This document shows positions 57,458-64,000 of a DNA stretch of 64,000 nucleotides, piece after piece. A program made the position numbers and the translations under genes. Numbering within the stretch: position 1 is the first letter of the stretch; each line of letters opens with the position of its first letter. The notes beneath the pieces are model-generated. The model was given only the letters and a program-made list of their open reading frames with translations. It did no database searches and was not told the DNA's origin. This DNA is from CALKWS01 sp051020515 (GTDB taxonomy: Bacteria; Actinomycetota; Actinomycetes; Actinomycetales; Beutenbergiaceae), in the NCBI RefSeq assembly GCF_051020515.1, contig NZ_CP194857.1, forward strand, positions 2,790,001 to 2,854,000, given 5' to 3'.

Positions 57458-57485
57458 GCGCCGCGGTAGGCAGGGCCTACGGCGC
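57458..57485. terminator. Hairpin at the 3' ends of convergent genes
   Basis: GTAGGC and GCCTAC pair around three bases, extended by GCGCC/GGCGC with a small bulge. It spans the stop of the YtcJ-like gene and follows the IclR gene by about 50 bases, so it could terminate in both directions. Imperfect stem, moderate support. Confidence 0.45.
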
Positions 57486-59137
57486 CGGGGTATTGCTCGG
57501 GTGGAAGGTGCCACCCAGCACCGTGCCGTGTACGTGGATATCGCCGATCTCCAGAGGGTCCACCGTGAGCGGATCTTCAGCCAGCACGGCGAAATCAGCG
57601 AATTTCCCGGTCTCGATCGATCCGACCTCGTGATCCATCTTCAGCATGTAGGCACCACCCACGGTGACGGCATGCAGTGCCTGGGGCACGCTGATGCGCT
57701 CGTGTTCACCCATGACCCGTCCCGACACCGTCTTGCGGGTGACGGCGTGCTTGATCGTCGATAGCGGTCCGAGCGGGGTTACCGGCGTGTCGGAGTGCAA
57801 CGAGATCGGCACACCATGGCGCAGTGCCGTCGCAGCCGCATTGTTCCGGCGCGCCCGGTCGGGCACGACCGTGATGTCTAGGTGCTGATCGCCGTAGGCC
57901 CAGATGTGGTTCGCGAACACGTTGGCGCAGGCACCCAGTGCCGCCATGCGCCGGTACTGGGCGGCAGTGGTCATCTGCGAATGTGTGCAGGTGTGGCGGT
58001 GATCCGGCCTGGGGTGGGCGATGAGCGCTGCTTCCAAAGTGTCCAGGAACAACTCGGTGGCCTCATCACCGTTGCAGTGGACGTGGATCATCAGGCCGGC
58101 GCGATGGAAGACCTCGAACGCTTCGCGGTAGTCCTGCGGCGCGATGTTCCACATCCCGTTGTGATCGGCACCGAAAAACCCGGGTTCCAATACTCGTGCG
58201 GTGAATCCCTGCAGGTGCCATCCAGCACAAGTTTGACGTTGCCAAATCGTAGGTTCGCCGCGGATGTACCGGTGAGTTCCGTGATGCGCTCGGCCGCCTG
58301 CGCCATGGTGCCGGCTACCGGGCCCATCCCGGCGCCGGCGTGGAAAACATTGAGCCGCGCGGGGAAGTGGTGATCGACTGTGGCACGGAAGATCTCGACG
58401 CCCGCATCGTCCATCAGATGGGGAGTTCCCAGATCGGTCACGGTCGTGGTCCCGGTGTTCACCGCATCCTGGCCGAAGCGCCTGAGCGCCTCGGCATTGA
58501 TCGCCGCCAGACCTCCGCTGTCCAGGACGGTGGCGACCAGGCCCACGGCGTCGAACTCGTGCAATTCACCGATCGGATCCCCATCGCCGTCGCCGATGAT
58601 GCCGGCGACCCCGGTGTCCCGGTCGATCCCACCCCTTTGCATCGTCACCGTGTTCACCGTGCAGCCATGGCCACTGGTGTGGGTGACATAGATCGGGCGT
58701 GTAGCCGAAACGGTGTCGAGTTCGGCGGCGGTCAGCCGTTCGTCGGGGAAGTAGATGGGGTCGAATCCCCACGCCAGTAACGTGCGATCGGTGTCCTGTA
58801 GTTCGGCCTCGCCCTGCTGCAGGCGCGCCAGGACCGCATCGATCGATCGACATCCCGGCCAGTTCCTCCCCGAGGGATCGGTCCGGTCCACATACCCGAC
58901 GTAGATCCCATCCCACACAGATCCGGATTCTGCGTGACTGTGTGCCTCGACGAATCCCGGGAGCAGCATTGCGTGTTCGAAGCGGGAGTTGTACACCGAA
59001 TCGGGGTAGGTGAGCAGTTCGGCTACTGAGCCGACCGCTCGGATGCGGTCCCCCCGCGCAGCCACCGCCTGCGCCGTCGGGCATGCCGGGTCCATCGTCC
59101 GGACCAAGCGGGCGCCGTACACAATCGTCTGGGTCAT
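57477..59137 (-). pseudogene. YtcJ-like amidohydrolase (family 3), frame broken near 58212
   Basis: From ATG 59137 the protein shows MLLPGFVEAHSHAESG (first metal pair) and NLRFGNVKLVLDG. One base is missing near 58212; the shifted frame gives QGFTARVLEPGFFGADHNG, MIHVHCNGDEATELFLD and ISLHSDTPVTPLGPL, ending at 57477. Restored length is 553 residues, normal for the family. These metal-dependent hydrolases cut exocyclic amides or related bonds; substrates are mostly unknown. It is the last gene of a six-gene operon and its start overlaps the creatininase-family stop by 4 nt. Confidence 0.87.
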
Positions 59138-59913
59138 AGTTCGTGCTGATCGAGGTGGGGCCAGTCATCGTGGAGGAACCTACGGCAGAAGGTTTCAGCC
59201 CGCTCCAGTGCGCGTGTCACGATCTTCTCGCCCAGTTCAGGGTGAGCGATGGTGGGGTCTCCGTACACGCCGTCGGTGGTCAGATCATCGAAGCGTGGCG
59301 CGACATCCACGAAACCGTGCGGGGCGGAGAGACTGTCGACCTCGCGGTGCTGACCGGGTTGCTGGATGCGCTCGGTGTGCACCAATTGCGGGGCGAGGAA
59401 CATCGCGACGGACGTCTCCAGTTCGCAGGCGTGGCCATAGCGCGGGCCCGACGCTAGTTCGGCGCAAAGGTCGCGTGCCAAACGCGCCCACATCACCGAC
59501 GCAGCCAGGACACCCAATTCGCTGCGAACCCGGCGTGACACGATCGACAGGGCATCGATGTTGCCGCCATGACCATTGACGAAAACGATTCGGGTGAACC
59601 CCTGGCTCTTCAACGAGGCGGCCAGGTCGACCATGACCGCGATGAACGTCATAGGGCTCAGGGTCACCGTTCCTGCGAAATTCTCGTGGTGTTCGGAGAT
59701 CCCGTAAGGCTGCAATGGGAAGAGAATCGCCTGCTCATCAAGGCGATCGGCCAACGACTCCGCAAATGCCTTCGCGATCGTGGCATCGGTCATCACGGAC
59801 AAGTGCGGGCCGTGTTGCTCCACGGCTCCGACCGGAAGGATCGCCACCTTCGCCCGGGTCATCGCCTCGGTGACTTGTTCGGTCGTCTTGTCCTCAATGC
59901 GAGTAGCGCTCAT
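59134..59913 (-). CDS. Creatininase-family amidohydrolase
   Basis: ATG 59913 gives 259 residues. Family hallmarks are LPVGAVEQHGPHLSVMTD (Glu, His and Asp metal ligands), FVNGHGGNIDAL and YGHACELETSVAMFLAP (later His and Glu ligands). Creatininase relatives open cyclic amides or cleave formamides and related C-N bonds. The start overlaps the aldehyde dehydrogenase stop (ATGA) and the end overlaps the YtcJ-like start, giving two C-N hydrolases in tandem, which suggests successive ring-opening and hydrolysis steps. Confidence 0.92.
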   Translation of the reverse strand: MSATRIEDKTTEQVTEAMTRAKVAILPVGAVEQHGPHLSVMTDATIAKAFAESLADRLDEQAILFPLQPYGISEHHENFAGTVTLSPMTFIAVMVDLAASLKSQGFTRIVFVNGHGGNIDALSIVSRRVRSELGVLAASVMWARLARDLCAELASGPRYGHACELETSVAMFLAPQLVHTERIQQPGQHREVDSLSAPHGFVDVAPRFDDLTTDGVYGDPTIAHPELGEKIVTRALERAETFCRRFLHDDWPHLDQHEL

Positions 59914-61351
59914 GGCAGCATCCTTGCCGGCACGGTGAACGTCTGGAGTTGGGACAGTTCCTCGATGGAGTAGCGGCCACCGATGCGTCCCACGCCGCTG
60001 GCGCGCCCGGAATAGCCACCGAAGGGGCTGTGCGGTTGCCACGAGGTTGCTACGTCGCCGATATTGACAATGCCGGCACGTAACCGCCGTCCGAGGTCTA
60101 CCGCACGCGCGGTGTCCGTGCTGAGAACTCCCGCCACTAGGCCCAGCCCGTGGTCGTTGACCAGGTCCGCGGCCTGGTCCAAGCCGTCGAAGGGCATCAG
60201 CATGGCGACTGGGCGAACGTCTCCGCCCGGAACGCCGTCATGGCCGGATCCAGGTCCTTGAGGATGCTCGGTTCGTAGTACAGATCAGTGGGATGGCCGC
60301 TGGCCCTTCCGCCCCCGGCGAGGACAGTGGCGCCACGGGAGGTGGCATCGGCGATATGCGCATCCACCTTGGCCGCAGTGGCTTCGTTGTTCAGCGGCCC
60401 GATCGTGGTGTGTTCGTCAAGGGACGGACCGAGACGGAGCCTGCGCGCTTCTGCGGCGAGAGCCTCGGCGAGATCGTCATAGATGCTGCGTTCGACGATG
60501 ATCCGCTCGGTGGAACTGCAGATCTGCCCGGCATTGGCGAACGTTGCACCGGCCAGCCGGCGAGCCGCTTCGTCCACATCCGCATCGGCGAGCACCACAG
60601 TGGCATTGTTGCCGCCAAGTTCCAGCAGCAGTGGTTTCGGGCCGGCCGTGGCCGTGATGGCATTCCCGGTGGCGGGGCTCCCGGTGAACCCGATCGCGTC
60701 AATACTCCGGTGCCCGGCGATGCCGGCGCCGATATCCTGTCCCATTCCCGGGACCAGGTTGACGCTGCCCGCCGGAAACCCGGCTTCCTCCACGAAGTCC
60801 TGCAGCCACAGGGCCGTCATCGGGGTGAGTTCGGAGGGTTTCCACACGATCGCGTTACCGGCGGCGAGACCGGCGCACAGGTACTCGGTCGGGATCGTGG
60901 CCGGGAAGTTCCACGGTGTGATCACTCCCAGAACGCCGTGCGGGCGTCGCACGGTGAGGATGGCACGCTCGGGATTGTCACTGGGCAGGATCGCATCGGT
61001 CATGTGCCGGGTGATCTCGGCTGCATCCCGCCACATCTCCGCAGCCACGGAGACCTCCCCGCGGGCCTCGGCGATGGGTTTGCCTTGTTCGCTGGCAAGG
61101 TCGCGGGCCATCGGTTCGATATCACGCTCAATGAGTTCGGCGACCATGGCCACTTTCGCCGCACGTTGCCGGATGGTCATCGCGGCCAGTTCCGCGGCTG
61201 CATCCCGGGCGGCGTGCACAGCGCGGTCGAGGTCCTCGGCTGTGGCCCGGGCCATAGTGGCCACCGGCTGACCGGTGGCCGGGCTGATCACCTCCAGATG
61301 ATCATCGCCGGTGCTGCGCTTGCCGCCGATCACAATCGGAACGTGCTTCAT
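59910..61351 (-). pseudogene. NAD(P)-dependent aldehyde dehydrogenase, frame broken near 60213
   Basis: From ATG 61351 the ALDH core is clear: ITPWNFPATIPTEYLCAGLA, FTGSPATGNAI, LLLELGGNNATVVLADADVD with the catalytic Glu, and NAGQICSSTERI with the nucleophilic Cys. The frame fails at RAETF; adding one base restores ETFGPVAMLMPF, the conserved signature, and the rest (AGVLSTDTARAVDLGRRLRAG, FGGYSGRASGVGR) continues to 59910. Restored length is 480 residues. It would oxidise an aldehyde to a carboxylate. Both ends overlap neighbouring genes by 4 nt. The loss of one G in the universally conserved GP motif strongly suggests a sequencing artefact. Confidence 0.88.
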
Positions 61352-62361
61352 CGGTCTCCAAACTCCTTCATCATGACGATTTGCCCGGTCCGGGCCGAGT
61401 GTTCCACGGCCAGACTGGCGCGTAGTGCTTCCATACCGTCGCGGGCTGTGCAGACCGGGTCGGTACCTTCAGCGATGACAGAAATGAAATGGTCGACTTC
61501 CTGGGCCATGGCGCCGCCCGTTCGGCCGTGGATCTCCGGGCTGAACCAGGTGTCCAACGCGGCGGCTCCGTCAGCAGTCACTCCGACCAGTCCGGTGACC
61601 CCTTGCTCTACCTGCAGATAGCCTTCCTCCCCGATCACGGTGAACCCCGACAATCCGGGCGGTACCGACCGGTCCGGCAAGGACCAACCCAGCATCGATG
61701 TCCCGTGGGCACCACTGGTGAACTGCATGGCGACCGAGTACAGATCCGCGATGTCATAGCCCTGGCGATTCAGTACACCGGAGTTGCGGAAGGCAGAGAT
61801 CTGCTCGATGTCACCGGCATACCAGCGCGCCAGGTCCAGTTCATGGGTGCCGTAGTACAGCGGTGCGGTGGTCCGGCCCCGCAGGACGTCCTGATCTCTG
61901 CGAATACCGACCCGGGCGCTGCGCACACCGATGACCGGTCCGATCAAACCGTCGTCGATGGCCGTCTTGATGCGGCTGTAGCGGGATTCGAACCGCAGGA
62001 TGTGACCGGCCAGGACGGGCACACCAGAACGCTCGGAGGCGTCGACGATCCGGGCCGCAGAGGGGAGGTCATGGGCCAGCGGTTTCTCCACTGCGACGGG
62101 GATTCCTGCTTCCAATGCCCGCACGGCGGACTCTGTGTGCAGATGTTCGGGCGTGCACACGATCAGACCGTCGACCCCACCCAGGTCGTCTAGGTCTGCC
62201 GCCCAGCGCCCCCCGTGGTCATCGGCCAAACTCCGAGCGCGCTCGGTGGCGGTGTCGCAGACCAATGCGATCTGGGCTGATGGGTGGTCGGCAACAGCGC
62301 GCAGCCACCGGGATCCCATCACGCCCAGGCCCGCGACGGCGATGCGGACCGGCGGCCTCAT
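61348..62361 (-). CDS. Gfo/Idh/MocA-family dehydrogenase
   Basis: ATG 62361, overlapping the ATPase stop, gives 337 residues. The Rossmann motif is IAVAGLGVMGSRWLRAV, followed by CTPEHLHTESAVRALEAG, VEKPLAHDL (catalytic Lys) and GTHELDLARWYAG (His in the catalytic region). It oxidises or reduces a sugar-like or cyclic alcohol substrate with NAD(P). It is intact, unlike the family member at 8631-9636, and only distantly similar to it. Within the operon it probably precedes the aldehyde dehydrogenase step. Confidence 0.92.
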   Translation of the reverse strand: MRPPVRIAVAGLGVMGSRWLRAVADHPSAQIALVCDTATERARSLADDHGGRWAADLDDLGGVDGLIVCTPEHLHTESAVRALEAGIPVAVEKPLAHDLPSAARIVDASERSGVPVLAGHILRFESRYSRIKTAIDDGLIGPVIGVRSARVGIRRDQDVLRGRTTAPLYYGTHELDLARWYAGDIEQISAFRNSGVLNRQGYDIADLYSVAMQFTSGAHGTSMLGWSLPDRSVPPGLSGFTVIGEEGYLQVEQGVTGLVGVTADGAAALDTWFSPEIHGRTGGAMAQEVDHFISVIAEGTDPVCTARDGMEALRASLAVEHSARTGQIVMMKEFGDR

Positions 62362-63368
62362 TTGGCGCCTGCTGCAGAGGCGGCCAGGCACTCGTTGGCG
62401 AAATGACACGCCACTTGCCTGCCGGGCAACCATTCACGCAGTTCGGGTCGCTCGATCCGGCAGATTTCCTGCGCCATCGGGCAGCGCGGATGGAAGGTGC
62501 ATCCCGGTGGGGGATCCTTGGGATCGGGCGGATCGCCTTGGGCCTCGACGCGGGACCGGTTGCGATGCTCGATGCTGGGTACCGCGTCCATGAGGGCGCG
62601 GGTGTAAGGATGGGCGGGGTTCTTGTACACATCCGCGGCACTGGCCAACTCCACCACCCGGCCCAGGTACATCACGGCGATCCGATCGCTGATATATCGC
62701 ACCACACCGATGTCGTGGGAGACGAACAGCATCGTCAGGCCCAACTCGCCCTGCAACCGCCGCAGGAGATTGAGGATCTGTGCCTGGACCGATACATCCA
62801 GCGCTGATACCGCTTCATCGGCCACCAGCAGCGACGGCTCGAGCGCAAGAGCGCGTGCTATCCCCACTCGCTGACGCTGCCCACCACTGAGTTGTCCGGG
62901 CCGACGGCTCCCGTACTCAGGTCCCAAGCCGACGTTGGTGAGCAGTTCGCCGACGCGTTCCTCCACCGCTTCCCCCCGCAATAGCCGGTGGATGAGCAAT
63001 GGCTCGGCAACGATCTGGCGCACTGTCATGTGTGGGGGGAGGGAGGAATAGGGGTCCTGGAAGACGATCTGGATCTCCCGCTGCAAGGAGGTCGAGGGAT
63101 CGACCCGCGCACCTTTGAACTTGATCTGACCCGAGTCGATCGTCTCCAACTGCACCAGGGTCCGGGAGAGCGTGGACTTGCCACAGCCACTCTCACCCAC
63201 GAGTCCGAGAATCTCCCCGGGTGCTATCGATAGGGTCACGCCGTTCACTGCCTGCACAGCCACAGTGCGCCGGGACAATCCGCTGCGCACCCGGTAGTGC
63301 TTTTGGACGTCTTCCAACTCGATGAGGGGCTCGGTGTCCTTGACCGTCGAATCAACAGTGGTGCTCAT
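62358..63368 (-). CDS. Dpp/Opp-type ABC transporter ATPase (DppF type), third importer
   Basis: ATG 63368 gives 336 residues with Walker A GESGCGKS, signature LSGGQRQRVGIARAL, Walker B LLVADEAVSALDVS (Ala where Pro is usual) and H-loop VSHDIGV. The C-terminal part has GCTFHPRCPMAQEICRIERP. Both ends overlap neighbours by 4 nt. The matching permeases and binding protein are presumably beyond the right edge. Confidence 0.95.
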   Translation of the reverse strand: MSTTVDSTVKDTEPLIELEDVQKHYRVRSGLSRRTVAVQAVNGVTLSIAPGEILGLVGESGCGKSTLSRTLVQLETIDSGQIKFKGARVDPSTSLQREIQIVFQDPYSSLPPHMTVRQIVAEPLLIHRLLRGEAVEERVGELLTNVGLGPEYGSRRPGQLSGGQRQRVGIARALALEPSLLVADEAVSALDVSVQAQILNLLRRLQGELGLTMLFVSHDIGVVRYISDRIAVMYLGRVVELASAADVYKNPAHPYTRALMDAVPSIEHRNRSRVEAQGDPPDPKDPPPGCTFHPRCPMAQEICRIERPELREWLPGRQVACHFANECLAASAAGAK

Positions 63369-64000
63369 CGGGTGACAACCTCCGTTTGCGGGACGTGCAG
63401 GTGGCACGCGACGGCTTGTCCGGCGGGCACTTCCAAAAGGGCCGGATCGGTGGTCCGGCAGACATCCATTACGGCGGGGCACCGGGGCGCGAACGGACAG
63501 CCCGTGATCTGCGCCATCGGGTCGGGCAGGTCACCGGGGATCCCTTGGAGACTGTCGGCAGCGATGACCTCCGGGGTCGGTACCGAGGACAGCAGCGCCT
63601 GCGTGTAGGGGTGCTGAGGGTTGAGCAGGACCTGCTCGGCGGTGCCGGACTCGCATACGCGGCCGGCGTACATCACCACGACCTCGTCAGCGATCTCACC
63701 GATCAGGCCGATGTCGTGGCTGATGATCACCACGCTCGCGCCGTGTTCATCTCGGACTCGACGCAACTGGTCGAGCACCTGGGCCTGCGTGGTCACATCC
63801 AGGGCTGTGGTCGGCTCATCAGCGAGGAGGAGTTCAGGTTCGACCACCATGGTCATAGCAATCATCACGCGTTGGTTCTGGCCACCACTGAGCCGGAAGG
63901 GGTGGCGCCGCAGGATGTCGGAAGGATTACCGAAGCCGACATCGCGCAGTGCCGATTCAGCGAGTTGCCGGGCAGCTTTGCGGGATACCGGTTTATTGGC
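63365..64000 (-). CDS. Dpp/Opp-type ABC transporter ATPase (DppD type), 5' end beyond window
   Basis: The frame is open from the right edge to 63365. The visible part begins before the signature motif (RLSGGQNQRVMIAMTM), then Walker B LLLADEPTTALDV, H-loop ISHDIGL and the C-terminal GCPFAPRCPAVMDVCRTTDP. Walker A lies outside the window. It is the partner of the DppF-type ATPase and is upstream of it in the six-gene overlapping operon. Confidence 0.93.
   Translation of the reverse strand, partial: ANKPVSRKAARQLAESALRDVGFGNPSDILRRHPFRLSGGQNQRVMIAMTMVVEPELLLADEPTTALDVTTQAQVLDQLRRVRDEHGASVVIISHDIGLIGEIADEVVVMYAGRVCESGTAEQVLLNPQHPYTQALLSSVPTPEVIAADSLQGIPGDLPDPMAQITGCPFAPRCPAVMDVCRTTDPALLEVPAGQAVACHLHVPQTEVVTR

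Noticed and set aside
1..64000. CRISPR arrays, tRNA or rRNA genes, riboswitches, prophage genes
   Set aside because: I looked for regular repeats, tRNA-like stems with CCA-type ends and phage structural genes, and found none. A covariance-model scan would be needed to exclude small RNAs.

Overview
The window looks like a GC-rich actinobacterial chromosome, probably of the Micrococcales type. The signs are strong GG-rich Shine-Dalgarno sites, GTG/TTG starts, ATGA-type start/stop overlaps, Tat-dependent secreted lyases, CUT1 and Dpp-type ABC importers, and GntR-LacI hybrid regulators. I cannot name the genus from sequence alone. Nearly all of it is catabolic and transport functions; I see no rRNA, tRNA or CRISPR.

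Region 1 (about 1-21,000) looks like a polysaccharide-utilisation locus for a sulfated, uronate-containing polymer, by inference a glycosaminoglycan. It holds three PL8 polysaccharide lyases with Tat-type signals, two formylglycine sulfatases without signal peptides, a CUT1 sugar importer (binding protein plus two permeases), two GntR/LacI-type regulators, and three sugar-processing candidates (Gfo/Idh dehydrogenase, TIM-barrel isomerase, large FAD oxidoreductase). A 3-hydroxyacyl-CoA-dehydrogenase-family gene, possibly an L-gulonate dehydrogenase, closes it. The layout implies depolymerisation outside the cell, import of oligosaccharides, then desulfation and sugar conversion inside.

Region 2 (about 22,000-43,300) starts with a MazEF-type toxin-antitoxin pair. 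It then holds genes that together suggest catabolism of amide-, N-acyl- or D-amino-acid-containing compounds: RidA (two), N-acyl-D-amino-acid deacylase, FAH-family hydrolase, an IlvD/Edd dehydratase with unusual cysteines, an AstE/AspA-like deacylase, a threonine-synthase-like enzyme, a class III aminotransferase, a D-serine dehydratase/D-threonine aldolase-like enzyme, two M81 (MlrC-like) metallohydrolases, an SMP-30 lactonase, a complete Dpp-type importer and an SDR.

Region 3 (43,400-45,800) is a nest of mobile-element debris: an IS110-like relic, one nearly complete IS3-family element with recognisable inverted repeats, and a transposase truncated by it.

Region 4 (45,800-64,000) repeats the theme: two more M81 genes, a second Dpp importer in the order ATPase-ATPase-permease-permease-binding protein, a second D-aminoacylase and an IclR regulator. 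It ends with a minus-strand operon of six genes in which every junction overlaps by 4 nt (two Dpp ATPases, Gfo/Idh, aldehyde dehydrogenase, creatininase-family amidohydrolase, YtcJ-like amidohydrolase).

The most important caution is that twelve otherwise well-conserved genes are each broken by one small indel (ten look like a single missing base, two like one extra base). The frame resumes exactly at conserved motifs such as a Walker B box and an ALDH signature. This density is more typical of uncorrected sequencing indels than of biological decay, so I list these genes as broken reading frames but interpret them as probably intact in the organism.
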